64,000 nt of DNA from Hyalella azteca (Eukaryota > Arthropoda > Malacostraca > Amphipoda > Hyalellidae), in assembly GCF_000764305.2 (NCBI RefSeq), contig NW_025944664.1, forward strand, positions 1-64,000, read 5' to 3'. This document shows, piece after piece, positions 23,796-37,444 of this stretch (positions are counted from its first letter, which is position 1; each line of letters starts with the position of its first letter). Below the pieces are notes generated by a model. The model worked only from the letters and a program-made list of their open reading frames with translations. It had not been told where the DNA came from and ran no database searches. The position numbers and the translations under genes are program-made.

Positions 23796-25849
23796 TTTCT
23801 TACAGTTCTTCACAAGGTCGGATAATTGATCCCGGTTTGCTGTAGAAAAAAATTGCAGGGGTATATAGTCTATAGATAGCAACTTGCTAATCAGTTCATG
23901 CTTCAAATGACGTCTCGGACGAATTTACGGCCGGACCCGCGGCCGGTCACGCGGCCGGGCTCCTGATTCAGTGTACATCGAATATCTCCCAAAGTACTGA
24001 ACGTAGCTCGATGAAACTTGGTAACGTACACGTATTCATTATGGCCTGACGGTTATGTCAAGCTCGTGACAATATTTTTTGATTTCGCCTTCATTCATGA
24101 GTTATATGACGAAACGTGCAGAAATTTGCAGTGTACACGAGATTTCTTCTAAAATACTGAACAGATTTGAACGTCTTCAAATGACGAAACTTTGGCATCA
24201 AATTAGGGAATTCTATTTTTGATTCTCGGTAGTGACAAGTACGTGAGACCTGTCAGGGTTCGCTGTGAAATTGCTCAAGCTTTAGAGGGACCCGGCACCA
24301 GGATTGTGAAAGTGAGCGGCAAGCAGTGTCCAATTTTCACCCAAACGATGTACTAGAGTTAGACTCTATGTAGCCTTTAAAATTATAATCGCTCTTCAAA
24401 ACTTGAGTACCTCGTGAAGTAAAAATTATTTTTTATATACATAGTTGAAGAATATATCTCATTTCACTTCAATAACGATATAATAAAATCAATTTTGTAA
24501 TTCGTATTATTTCGAATAACTATGAGCGGAAAAGCAGTGGACGTCTGCTTCCGGATTGTAGTCCGACAATTCTGCGTGGGCTTTCTGCTCGCTGCGTACA
24601 TTACTACGAAATCGCAAAATATTCGTCATCATCGGGAAATTTTTATAATTGTCATTCAGATATCCGTCAAAAAACGAGGTAAAATGAACGTTTCAGGCAA
24701 TATTCCCAAAGTTACTTTAATCTTGGCAAAATGATGTTGTGACGACGGATGAGAATTACTTTAACTCTTCAGGTGGAATCCGGGTTGTTTGTTGTCACTT
24801 GTTCTGGTGGCAATTTGCAAATGGTAGTGAACGGTGCCATGCCACTGAGTTGTAGCCTTGTCGCCGTAGGGCAAACGCCAATGGTGATTATTACATACTA
24901 ACATGGAATCTGACACGAGAAAGACACCTACGATTTATTCTTTCTTATTTAATCTATATTCTATAGCGGTATAGCCTTAAGGTATTAGCCTAATACTAGT
25001 ACCTAATGGTACCTAATGCTATTAGTATTAGGTAGTAGCTCAGGTCAGGAAGGTAGGCCTATCATTAATTCATAATTTTATTTTTAATTCGTCATTTATT
25101 AGTCATTAAACTAAATCAATTAATTATCAAATATTAATCTAACTGGCATCAGGTTCTACCATTCTGGTAGTGGTAAGGGTGGAATTTTAGAATTTCATGA
25201 TGATTTCATTTGGCATCACCCTTCTCACAGGGTGCAGAGGGTGCAACTTGCAAGCAGCATTGCATACCACACTCAGGATGATGTTTGTTTTTGCAGAATT
25301 TTCCCACACATTTTTACTTTTTTAAGCCATTGCTGCGCACAGTTGGCGCAATCCGCAATGTAATCAAAATTGTTTCTCTTCGTGCACGGTGCACGTGTTC
25401 GCGCAATCTCGGCCATCAATTTTACGTCGCGCTGCCATGCAAGAGCAGCTTGTGGAGGAACAGACGTTATACTCAGTAGTCAGTACAGTATGCCTTTAAT
25501 TATCTTTCAATAGAATATGATTTTTCTTGATACGGAAATTTGGTGAATGCGAAATCTAGAACTTTATTTTAGAAGAAATTTTCTCCAAAGTCATATGGCA
25601 ACATTGAACACTGTCTGTCTGTGTACATTTCGTATGTATAATAGCCGCAGTTTACGATTACCATACTTTCCATCTCCGATAAGCAGAAGAGTCAGAAGTA
25701 ACCCAGACATGTCTTACACTTGAATTATTGTTAGTTTGACTTGCGTAGTTGATAATTTGATATAAACTTTGATCTTTGATGACCAACAAAATATAACTTT
25801 TTAATAGGGAAACTTCATGTTTATTATATACAAGTAATGATCTTTATTT
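23796..25849. other. Non-coding stretch
   Basis: No supported gene. At 23975-24200 an imperfect direct repeat shares gtgtacaycga, tactgaac and atgaaact-like words. The 27-bp word around gaatttacggccgga at 23909-23935 also occurs at 19894-19920. Confidence 0.4.
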
Positions 25850-25857
25850 AATTAGAG

Positions 25858-26045
25858 CATAGTGGCAAAGCAGAGTTTTTTAGACTCTCCCTCAAGTTCA
25901 TTTTTGAGTCCCATAAGTAGACCAGTAAAGTATCCTGGATACCAGCCTTATCAAGTTATCATACATAAGAAATTGGTTTAAATCTTAGGTAAATGAGGAA
26001 GTTAAAAATGAACTGATTCTAAAAAATCTCTGGTTTGTCACTATG
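25858..26045. mobile_element. 188-bp hAT MITE with 8-bp TSD
   Basis: TIRs CATAGTGGCAAAGCAGAG and (inverted) CATAGTGACAAACCAGAG continue into ttttttag. Both sides carry the exact 8-bp duplication AATTAGAG (25850-25857 and 26046-26053). TIR start and TSD length fit the hAT superfamily. A second copy lies inside another transposon at 49082-49263. Confidence 0.88.
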
Positions 26046-26053
26046 AATTAGAG

Positions 26054-29000
26054 CCATATTGAAATGTTTTTTTTGAAGCCTGCTTCTAGACCACTGTGCA
26101 GAGAGTGGATGAATATAGCAAGACATGGTGGCAAACAAATTTTTTGCCCGACTCATTTTTAGATGCGTTCATAACTTCATAATTCACATTCACTTTTTGT
26201 TATTTTACTACACTGGGCCCGATATGGCATGTATTAAGTATTTTCAAATTGTTATGTTTGAATGTTTTACTTTTGATTTGATTAATGTTTTGTATCACAC
26301 ATAATCACAGGTTCACAATAGTCACCGCAATGGCTTCCGATTGCTGTTGCCACAACGAGATCAAGAAGTAAACAATACCCCCGTTCCAAGGAATACCAGC
26401 TGTTACATGTTAGATTGGGATTCAGTCACTATATTAAGGTAAATGAGTTTGATCAAATTTCGGTTATCTCAAATTTTAGCAATTATTTTCAGATGACAAG
26501 ACAATTTTTACAGACAACCTTATAAATTTTGTCTAAACTATAAACTAGATACAGGCTTGTTAATCATAAAATAGCTTACTATATTACTTACGAAATTGAC
26601 ACTCATTTAGTTGAGGTCAAATTTGCTATCATGGTCATACATAACTTACGGACACAAAAGACTAATGATATGCAAACAACGGCACAGCTCATTTAGATTG
26701 GTTGCTGTAATCTTTGGCGTCTTGAAATTTCATAACTGATATCGAAGATATTGTTAAATGAATGTGTATGAAATTTATCAGGCCTTTTTATATTTACATC
26801 CAGTAGAGACGTCTTGGACAATGTCCGAGACGTAAGTGGGAGCGAGCGCCTTAGTTTCTTTGAAAACCAATTTTGAGCATAAAATGAGCAGAGAAGAATC
26901 GTATTTTGACAAAAATTGAACAATGATTATTTGGGGTTGTGTTTTAAGACATGAGGTTCCTTTATAGATATTATTTGTAGAATATATGTGATTTAGTATC
27001 AGTAATTTTATGATAAATATACATATATACACTCCCACGTGTCCATTTTAGATGTAACTCCATTACAATAAACGTATAAAGTTAATCGTTTTATTTTTAC
27101 CTCTATCATTAAGGTTATTCTAAGAAATTACAAACCCCTTCCTGCTTTCAAATAAAGTCTAAGAAACCTTTTGTTATGGCAACATGCATCCCTGCTTGGT
27201 GTTGCTGGGATTGGTAATCCCTTATATTAGTGAATCCTGTTGCAATTGTCAAATACCATATACCAAGAATGCAGCTCCTGTACTGACATTGTTGTATCTG
27301 CTATCATTATAATTATTGAAAATGATTCGTATCATTTCAGAAAAGACAAATTAAAATTCCTATTAAACATTTGAATAGCATATCTTTGCATACTATAGTC
27401 AATTAGATTAACTTACCTCAGACGTTGTAGCAGGTGTTAGCAGAGCACATTACTATAACATACATCAGCAGAGCGCATTATCATAACATACGTTAGTAGG
27501 TAGGGCACATTACCATAACATATGTTAGCATAGCGCGTTATCTCACATTAGCAGAGCAAGTTAGTGTACATTATCAGAGCACAATAGCACACATTAGCAT
27601 TACACTGTAGCACGCTTTAGCCTTGCATATTGCTACACGTTCTCATACTGTCAATGTGTCCAATAGGTATATATATATTTAGTTTGTTGTTCGCCTGTTA
27701 TGTCACTGATCTCGGTGATGTCACAGGCATTAACCAATCACCAAAATGCGATCAAACCAATCCGTCATGGGAATGACTGGATTGTTTACGTATCTCAATC
27801 TACGTGACGTAATAAGAAAGCTGAACTGAAAGACAGAAATCCTCGTGGGTCAACCTAATAAAGTTCAACAATATATATATATACACATGCGAAAATGAAG
27901 CTGACACAAAATTAAAATTAAAAGTAAATTCTTACAATGCTTGTAACAGCGTATTGTAAATAAATATCTTCATGTTAATTAGGTCATGATTGGTTTGGAT
28001 ATGAAATAGTTATACGTGCCAAGTTTCATGAAAAAATCTGGCATGACAGTAAAAAGTCTTCCAGTGCATACAGTAGGATATTGTCAATAAATAGATACGT
28101 ATTTACTTATGTCAAGATCAATTCAGATTTGAAGATCTTAGCGGGAAAAAGTGCAAAAAATTATCATTTAGCACATTTATTAAAATTAAAGTAGAAACAG
28201 AAATACCTGGTCATGCTCGCACGAGGGCATTATGAGTGAATAATTTTGTTTTTAATTTGGTTATTATCACTTAGTTTTGATTTCATAAACTTATGCGTGG
28301 AAAAAGTGCTATGAAACTTACTTCTGTAAATTTGCTTTAAAATATTGTACACGGTGTCGAATCAATATGTCAATTGCAAAAAAATCCCTCAATGAAGAGT
28401 TTGCTCTAAATTAGGAATTGAATTGAAAACAAAATCCAGAGTATAGCAGATGCGGATTAGAAAGGAATGAACGTCTCTGGCTCTCTGCTATGACAAACTA
28501 GAGCATCTATTTCGAAAGCATTGAACGAACTCAACTTCTAAATCTGATCTTTGAATGTGAAGTTTTGAACGAGTTATGAGTGTTGTTGTTGCCAGACGTA
28601 TGTGAACTGGCGCCACGTGTGGTTGTGAAAATTTTGAAGCAATGCATATGCTTAATTTGCATTCAGAAATTGTATGATTACCCTAGAAAAAAATATGTTC
28701 TTGATTGCCACTATGTAGCAAGATCTTTGGCGACGCTTCAGTAGCCAAATTTTTGCCTTCAGAAGATCTTGCCGACACATTTAGATTGAAATTCTTGCAT
28801 TTAATATAATTCTCAGTCTTCGGCCAACTATTTAGAAAAAAAGTAAGGTTTCCGGTATGTTGGTTGTATTACGATGCAGCGAAGCTTGTCCGGAAATCAG
28901 TTGCGATGAGTTCCCGCAAAAAATATAAACAACATTTTTTCGATTGCGTAGTTTTGGTCACATTAGAGCGGTCAGACTGCTTTATTACATGTTCAGTTGA

Positions 29001-32000
29001 CACTTGCTGTACAATCGGACTGTTTTTAGGGTAAAATTAGTTATGTGGGGTAACACGTGCCTGCAACCTTTTAAATAAGTTTGTGGCTTGTAAATAGTTC
29101 GTCATTACTCAGCGTAAATGGCTTTTCATTAAAAATTACCCGGCGACGCATCTTTAAAATGGCCGGCGACGCTTTGGGCTTAAAAATCCGTATATTGGCG
29201 ACACTGCATCCACCCTCTGCATAGTGGCTTCTAGATCATTAATGTTTTTATATACATCCTCGTATTGTTAGGGACGCTCGCCTCTTCCGTCAGATCTCAA
29301 AATGTAAAAGTTTAATAGATACCGTACAGATTTGTAATGACTAATGCCATTCAATATTGTTAGCTACATTAAAATGAGGGTGATACATAGGAATGGCAAT
29401 GATTAATTTATCTGAAGCAACCTTTACAAAATTAGCATCAAACAAGCAAACAGATGTCATGTCAACCGGCACTCAAACATCACAGCATAGAGTATTTTAT
29501 GCAGCTACTGAATTTTGCAAACTTTGCTGGAAGTGAGATTATTGAATTTTAGAAAAAAGGCGGGATAATTCAATGAAGGGTGGTAGCAGAACTGCAATCT
29601 TGATACTCTATGGCGATTTGCTCTATGATAACCTACATAACAATTTTCATATGATAGTTATAATTTTTGCACATTCAAAGTACACATGACATAGCATAAA
29701 GCACCCAGATTTGGAAACCATAATTGCTCAAATGAAGCAAAAATAAACAACAGACCATTGACTTATCTTGCAAATATATATTCATATTTTGTATCACATA
29801 GTTTAATTACGCTCTGTAATTATGCCGTATTGACCTAATTTGTATAGTCCATTTAAGCGCATTGTTATTCGGTATTGATTGTGTCAATTTTGCCGGCCAG
29901 GAGGATGTCGGGAATGTAGCCCCAACATTGGCATGCAGGATCGTACTGTTGACATACAGGTTCATACCCTACTTGCTGCAACCAGTCCAGTCATTCATTA
30001 GAAGGCACCGATGGCACATCTAAAGCCATGTTGCCTTCTTTAGTTTTGTAATTCATGTCTGATTGAATTGTGATCTATGAATGAATATTCATAACTGTGC
30101 TGACTCTTAGAACCTGAGTTGACGCATTAGCAATCTAGTTAACTCATATCCAACCACAACACAATGCGGATACACGTTTTTTGTGTACGGTCAGCGTGAT
30201 TGCGTAATTTGCATTGCCGCACATCCATATTTAAACTATTTTAGCCTTCTAAAAGTACAGCGCACGGTGCATTTTTTTACCAACATAGTACGGCCCACCG
30301 CGCAGGTCGTTAAAATGACAAAATAAATTCCCGCGCACCTGGCACATCTTCCTGACCATGGCGTTGCAAATTGCAATTTGCCAAGATATGGTTTTTTAGC
30401 CCAAAGTGCACTGGCCATTTTCAAGATTTGTCCCTGGGTAATTTTTAATAAGAAAGTGCTGCAAGCAACTTTGATAGTATATCCTTTACCATCCATCATC
30501 CATGCACCGCAACACTCACACAACCTCACAACGCATCTGATTTCCAGACAAGCTTCACTACATTCTGATTCTTCCGGCGTACCAGAAACCTTACTGACAA
30601 GTTACTGTGTGTGCTTGTGGCTTTTCAGATTTCCAGTAATTTCAAAGTTATTTCTCATATGCAATAATTTCAATCCAAACAGGCATGGAATATATCTACT
30701 TGGCAAGCTGCGATTGAATATTTTGAGCCGTGATTTTATGGATTTGCCAGCTGAAAAATTTTATGAAGTGACATGTTTGCGAAGTGCAAACCATGATTTT
30801 TCAATCAAACAAAAATTTATGACATTCGTGCCGCGAGATTTCATACCTACTGAAATTATATGATATTAGAGCCACAATATTTCAGACAAAAATAGGACTT
30901 TTCCAGCCCTGAATCCAAATGTGCCGGCAAGATGATTACCTATCTCATGGCTCTAAAAATGACAGGGCAGCTCTAGTTTTGGCTTACAAGGTAGATATAT
31001 TCCAGGCCAGACTCACAGTATGGACATTTATGCATACTTTTTATATTTAAACAAGCATAAGGCTTACCTATTAGAATTTGGCTCATCATAAATTAATAAC
31101 CAAGATTAACATTTTTCTAATTATTAAGTTAATACAGAAATCACAAGGCTCTAAAGTTATATGTTTCCAAGCAATTTGGAATCTAACAGCTCAATCCCAA
31201 ATTGGATTATCTGTCCTTATGAGGCAAAATTTTCCAAAAATTGTAGATAAAAGCTATCATTTTACAGTAATTTTTGAATAATAGTAGGCAAGATCCATAT
31301 AAATTGTAAAGAGCTCTAATTAACTGCAATCACAGACATTTTTTTTTTGATGGGGTGTGCCAAATCTTCCAGAATGGGCTTCTCAATCTAGGGCTAATGC
31401 TAACAATCAGACCTGATTGGAAATTACACTTCACTGTCAGATTTACTTAACTTTCAATCATGCAGGGCATCAAGCTTCAGCACACAATGGATTTGAGAGG
31501 AATATCTTACCATGAAATTAGTTCATTTCCCTGAATTTACTTTATTCATTTATGAGAACTTGAATATTTGCTGCATGCTGTGTCCTACTTGTCCTATTAT
31601 CAGGCATTTTTGTGTTTTTTTACGTAAATTATTTGCGTTTTGCATTTCATTCAGTTATTAGAAACTGTTTTTTATTGTAAAATCAATATATAACCTTGAA
31701 TTAGTTGTAAAGCTATATTTAAATTTTTATTGACCCTGTTCACCGTGCTCATCATAGCAGTAAATATCTTATCTTTTCTTATCAATCTCCTATCTTATTC
31801 CTGCTTTTGATGTGTTGAGCTGACAACGCAATGATTGATTTTATTATCACAAATACTTTGGGTACCTAGTAGAACATTTTATGCTATTTTCAAAATAAAT
31901 TTCATTAATGTAGAATCTTTGGTTACAATACAGGATCTAAATATACAATCTACATTCACAATCCTGTTGCTTTTGCAATGAATTCAATTTTCTGCTTGAT

Positions 32001-32655
32001 CTGACTCCAATTGATCTCAATATAATAATTAGTCGTCATGGATAAAAAACTGACTTACACTAATTATTAACTTCAGTTTCTTCAGTTTCTCAAGCACCAC
32101 CAAAACTTGACTTTCAAATTTATTATTGTATAAAAATTCATCAATTTTTGACACCATGATAATCTATTCAGACTTGCAAGAAGAACTCCTGATGGCAATG
32201 AAGGCATAAGCTATAAAAACGTATTGGAAACAAAAATTAAGAGTTCATTACAAAATTATCACTAGAAAAAAATAATCTATGTTGAAAATGTGCTTGCAAT
32301 CCCCGAAAAAATGATAGCTTGTGAAATGCACAACTATTAAACAGATGTATTGACCAATGGACAATGGTTATATTATGTAATCTAGTATGTTATGGTACTT
32401 TTAGTATAGACTGAACTTTTATATCATTTTTATGTTGCACTTTTCCTACTGGAGGACTTTTCATCTAGCAAACTGTTGAAAAACTTAACAGTATTGCCAC
32501 AAAAATTTCACAATACATATAACTTATGATTATAATGCCGTAATATTTTAGTATAAAGTTTGCAGTTATCCCACTATCATTTATTAGGCTGGTCCCTAAA
32601 GGTATGAGCTTAAAATGTGTAACCTGTAGTCTAATTTTTGCAAAATTTTGTGCAG
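26054..32655. other. Long non-coding stretch upstream of the zinc-finger gene
   Basis: AT-rich, no exon with family resemblance. A 161-codon ORF at 30378-30863 has no recognisable domain and a low-complexity N-terminal part. CpG-containing patches near 27700-27860 and 28850-29000 might be promoter-like, but nothing decides it. A 5' non-coding exon of the zinc-finger gene could lie here unseen. Confidence 0.4.
27420..27645. repeat. Degenerate tandem repeat
   Basis: Loose units of gttagcagagcacattac plus cataacata, decaying to the right (cacattagc, cacgctttagc). About seven units, unequal length. Confidence 0.7.
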
Positions 32656-32671
32656 AAGCCAGACAAGAAAG

Positions 32672-32876
32672 ATGTCCATCAAAGGACAGGTGTTAATTAA
32701 AGCCATGCAGGAGCACCCCATGCTGCACGTGTCCCTCCTGGTGTCCCAGCTCACGGCCAAGGACATCAACAGGAGGTTCTGCTCGGAGAACGGACTCAAC
32801 CCACGAGCAGTGTATCAATACCAGGCTATGTTGCGTCAGCTTGAGCCTCAGCAGCCTTTGCTGCACAACACCAGAG
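32672..32876 (+). CDS. C2H2 zinc-finger protein, coding exon 1
   Basis: First recognisable coding exon of the gene that continues at 33958-34244, 35012-35081 and 35490-37444. It follows an acceptor (ttttgtgcag, ending 32655) and ends AGAG|GTGAGC in phase 1. I start at ATG 32672 (MSIKGQVLIKAMQEHPMLHV). The frame is open back to the acceptor (SQTRK before the Met), so an upstream exon could add an N-terminus. Codons 1-68 form a predicted helical, non-finger segment. I do not recognise its family and it is not a BTB, ZAD or SCAN signature. Confidence 0.8.
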
Positions 32877-33957
32877 GTGAGCAGTATACTAATACTTTGC
32901 TTTCTTGTATGTAAACAAGTATTACCACCAAAATTTCAATATTTAATGATTCTTCTAACTTGAAAATGAATGTTTGTTGCATTCAAAACATTATTAATAA
33001 ACAAAATCTACTTCCTGAAACATGCCTTTCAATCTGCCATCATCTGAAGAATTGTTCCACTCCCTGATAATTTAAATCCAAATTCTCTGGGCCTATACTT
33101 GAAAAAAAATTTGGAGATCGTAAGTTCATCAGCCAATCATTGACTGCCTTTCGAGCAAAATCCACCAATCATAGTCAAGAAAATAGAGCTTAAGTACTTA
33201 CGTTCACTTTTTGAAAGTATGGCCCCAGGTCATCAATCGCACATGTATAAACAAGCAAATTCTGCCATATAATACTAAGTAAATAAATATGTATATATGC
33301 TTCTCTTATATTGCTGCCCTCTATACAGTAAGAGACTTTTCTGTTGAGTAATATGTGACTGGGCAGAAATTTATATTGTTTTTAAATTATATAAAAGACA
33401 ATGTTGATTTTTGTGTTGCCCCAAAGTTATTATTATGTCTCCTTTGACAGGCATTGACTGGAGTACAGTAATATATCACTGGTGTGTTATGATGATAGGC
33501 AAGCCAGGCATCATTCCTGGAAATCATTTATAGTTACAGTAGAAATAATTTGTAATATTATATAAACTCATTATCTAGAAATTTTGCTTGTCCATTTCAT
33601 TGATGTAGGAGTTAATATCCCAGGCATTTTCAAGTTTTCATAGCTTTTTAGTTTTACTAAATTTGGCTGTGCTCCTCATATCAATTTTTATTTTGATATG
33701 TTTTGAACTTATAAGAAAACCATTACATGTTAGTAGAAGGCAATAAATACCACTAGAAACTGTTTAGATATTTTTTATATTCATCTGTTGTTTATGTATT
33801 TTGTTTTTGTTAAAAATTCAGTTAATGCAATTCTTGTAATTGATGATATTCATGAAACTTTATGAAATCAAGAGATTCATCTGATTTTGTCAGCTTCCAT
33901 CTGCATATTTTTGGCTAACAGCTTAACTGCTCCTGCTAATGGCTTGTAACTCTACAG

Positions 33958-34244
33958 GTATCAAGTCCAGGCGGAAGTCTTTTGTATGCACTAAAGCACA
34001 AGGACCAAAAAGGCTTATTAACCCTTTGGCAAAACCTTGCCCCTTGAGGAAAAAAATGACTGTGGGTAAACCAGAAGAACCAAAGTCTTGTAGGAAATCA
34101 TTCAAAGCGACAGGCAAACCGGGACCAAAAATATCCAAAGTTTTTTCAAGGCCTTGCCCTCTGAGCAAAAAAGTTGCTGTGGTGCGGCCTGCTTCTCCCC
34201 CGCCTGAGGTGAAGGTGGAGCCGGAGGAGTTGTCGGGCTCACAG
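33958..34244 (+). CDS. C2H2 zinc-finger protein, coding exon 2
   Basis: Encodes residues 69-164. The acceptor ctctacag and the donor CAG|GTCAGT give phases 1 in and 0 out, matching both neighbours. The peptide is basic, with three spaced repeats of a short motif (RRKSFVCTKAQGPKRLINPL / CRKSFKATGKPGPKISKVF, and twice RPCPL or KPCPL with S/RKK). This looks like an internally duplicated linker. It ends in an acidic PEVKVEPEEL containing a VKVEP site that fits the SUMO consensus (psi-K-x-E). Confidence 0.85.
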
Positions 34245-35011
34245 GTCAGTTAATTCACCTTTTTCCGTTCTTTAGAAAAAAATTACTCTGAAATTATTTT
34301 ATAATAGCTCTTGTGTATCATAATTTTAATTTGAAATTGGATAAATATTCACACTGTTTTTTATCCAGTCATTGTTAACCTGACTGCAATGTTCCAATGT
34401 TCTAAGAATATTTGCATATGGAATATGAAGCAGACAACCTACAGCACTGGTTATAATACTACAGAAACTACACTTAGAAAAATTATTGGGTCATGTTGTG
34501 CAAAATTGTCTGCATTACATGGAGACAATGTCTGCACGTAATGCTGGTGCATGTAATGCAGCACTGATACATGCTTTTGTTTTTGTGCAAAGCTGTGTCA
34601 GAATGACCCACTCTAAGACAAAATAAGCATCGTTATTTGGACACAGTTTACCCATTTCTGTGAACACATGTAGGGACATCGATATTCGTTATTTATTTTA
34701 TTGTTCATTTTTTCCTCAAATAGTCAGCAGTCTAACAACCATCCGAACTTCTTAGAGATTGACTTTTTCTTACTTCGTAAATTCAGTTACTAGTCATTTC
34801 ATTTTCATTTTTAGTTTTTTTTTTTTTTTCATTTTTAGTCATTTAACCTCACTGGGGGATAAATATCTGACAGCATATGATATGAATGTCATGTCATCAT
34901 GTGATGATGCATGAATTATGTGTAATATAGACATGTGAAGTTCATCATGTAATGAACCAATATTTTGCTGAATATCTTTATGAAGAATATTACAATATTT
35001 TACTCTTCCAG

Positions 35012-35081
35012 GACGATGAGGGCGGCCTGCCGTGTGGGGAGGACGACCCACAGCATCTGGTGGAGTGCAAGAGTGAAGCTG
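35012..35081 (+). CDS. C2H2 zinc-finger protein, coding exon 3
   Basis: Short 70-bp exon encoding DDEGGLPCGEDDPQHLVECK then SEAG, residues 165-188. Acceptor ttttactcttccag, donor GCTG|GTGAGT, phases 0 in and 1 out, consistent with both flanking exons. Acidic linker with no domain. Confidence 0.8.
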
Positions 35082-35489
35082 GTGAGTGATGGTGATGTAG
35101 GGTGATGGTGGAGTGCAAAGTGCTGGTGGAGGGTGATGGTGTCGTGATGCGATGCTGCTGTCCGTAGAAGGCCTTCACACGACATTTACTCAGTAAGACT
35201 AATAATATTCACCTCAGTAACTGTAATTACTCAGTAAAAGTTCAGCAGTCTAGTCAGGTAAAGCAGGGCTTGGCAGCGCTGACTGGACCAGGTAACAAGG
35301 CTGTGCTTTAAAGCATCTCTTATTGGGCTCCTGCAATTGTCTCATAATCATTGGTTCTGCGTGGTTATGATTATTCTGTGTGTCACTGAGGTGTAAACGC
35401 TTGCTCTTTGACTTTGTTTACTTGTTATCAAGTTACTGTTGTTATCATGGCTGGTGTTGATGTTTTTATTAAGTGGTTTTTGTTTACAG

Positions 35490-37444
35490 AGGATGATGCC
35501 ATACAGCAGCCGACGGGACAGTCCAGCCAAGGGTTGCCGCAAGAAGGCCCCGACCACCTGGACCATTACACTCAGAAAGTCAAGTGGATGTTGCTACGCC
35601 CTCTCCAGGCTGATTCCTGTCCCTCCTCGTCTGCCGAGCCTTCGGCGCCCGCCGGTGCAAACGGATCACTTGCAACGTCCAACACTCCAGTCACTTCTGC
35701 CAGGAAAATTAAAGGGAAAACTGCTAGAAACACAAAAATAAGGAAAAAAACATCTAAAGCTTCTGCTGCTTCTGACATTTCTGATGTCACCGGGACATAC
35801 CCCACAGTCGCCGACAACATCATGGATGTTGACAAATCTCCAGAAGATTTCTGTGAGGTCAAGATGGAGGTGCAGGAGGAGCTGAGCTGCAGCGAGTGCA
35901 GCTTCAAGTGCTACCACCACGAGATACTGACGAAGCATGTGAACGATACCCACAGGTGCAACTACAAGGGCGTCATCAAATGTGGGCTCTCCCTCAAGAA
36001 GCTCGGCCTCATCAAGCTCACGACTTTCACCAAGAAGATCTCCCGCGCACCTGATGATGTTCCTGGTGACCAGGATCTGCCTCAGTCCCCTCCAGACAGT
36101 GAAGGAGGGGAGGAAGAAAAGGATCATGAAGGGTATGAAGAAGAGAATGAAGGGTATAAAGAAGAGAATACTGAAGGAGATGATGATGAAATGAATGGAG
36201 TAGACGATGAAGAACAAGACTGTATTAAAGATGAGCTTGATAAGTTGCAGGGAGAAGAGGTACAAAGCGATAGAAAAGAACATATTCATGTAAAGCGGCG
36301 TTTAAAAGAACAAGAAAAGATAGTTGCGAAGTACAAAAGAAAGGAGATTCTGGATGACGGAATGTTTGACCCGAATACAGTTCTGCCTGACTCGTCTCCA
36401 GAAGTAAAGAGTTCTGTCACGGCAAGCGAACGGCCATTAGAAAGCAGTAAGCCTACGGACAATGAGGAGCTTAAAGCGGATCAAAATGCATCTGTTTCTG
36501 CCATGTTGAGCCGTCAATCTCTGCCATGGCCGGATGAGGTGGCCGTTGACAGGCTGGTATGGAAGGCAGGACAGCGTCAGTGTGTGTACTGCACTCACGT
36601 GGCGCGGAGTGGCGCTATGTTGCTCGCCCACTACACGCAAGTGCACGAGTGTAGCAAGCTGTACCAGTGCAGCAGGTGCAGCTTCGCCACCAACTACAAG
36701 AACTGCCTCAAGAACCACATCGCGTGGCGACATTCGAACTGCAAGCCACACGCGTGTTCGTTGTGCAACTATCGTACTGCAGTTAAGCACCAGCTGCGGC
36801 AACACATTCGTGTCACGCACGCCACAGACAAGAAGCACGAGTGTCCACACTGTGAGTTCGTGACGCAGTACAAAGGGGCTCTGAATGACCACATCACCGG
36901 CCAGCATACCAAAGAACGCAAGTATAAGTGTTCCCTCTGTCCGTATGCGAGTATCCGGGGAGACCAAGTGCGTAAGCACTTTGCCACAAGACATGGCATC
37001 CCAAGACCTAAAAAAGAAGGTCCTCTGAGGAAATGTCCCTTGTGTCCCTACACAGCGTACACCCAGGGTTCTATCTACCAGCACAACCTAAGATACCACG
37101 AAGTAGTTATGCACAAATGTCCCATGTGCCCCTACGAGAGCTGTGAGAAGGCGCGTCTCAAACGGCACATCGCGTGCCGGCATTGCGATGAACGTCCATT
37201 TAAGTGCACCCAGTGCCCCTACGCTGCCAAGCTCAAGGACAGGCTCGTGGTGCATGTTCAGAACCAGCACCTGGAGCGTCCCCTACACACGTGCCCTCTG
37301 TGTGACTACGGGGCGAGGGCGCGCTTCAAGTGCAGGGTGCACTTCATCGCCAAGCATCCCGACCACAACGTCGAGGAATATTTCCCCAGCAAAGAACATT
37401 GGCAGCAAAACGCTGACCAACCGCATGAGCCAAGTGATGAATAA
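35490..37444 (+). CDS. C2H2 zinc-finger protein, coding exon 4 (finger array and stop)
   Basis: Terminal exon, residues 188-838, after the acceptor tttttgtttacag. With exons 32672-32876, 33958-34244 and 35012-35081 the CDS is 2517 bp with all phases agreeing. A lone finger starts at residue 321 (CSECSFKC...HVNDTH). A basic patch near 259-275 (RKIKGKTARNTKIRKK) is a likely nuclear signal. Residues ~390-440 are strongly acidic. Nine C-x2-C-x12-H-x4-H fingers run from 552 to 810, many starting CPxCPY or CSLC, with linkers mostly unlike TGEKP. This form is common in polydactyl arthropod DNA-binding proteins. Likely a nuclear sequence-specific DNA-binding factor; its targets and orthologue are unknown. 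The frame is open upstream to 35408, but that part is intron read-through. Confidence 0.93.

Noticed and set aside
30378..30863. 161-codon ORF as a gene
   Set aside because: No family resemblance, uneven composition and no conserved motif. Kept only as a possible repeat relic.
35408..35489. Upstream part of the 678-codon zinc-finger ORF as the protein start
   Set aside because: A strong acceptor at 35489 and phase agreement with three upstream exons show this is intron read-through.
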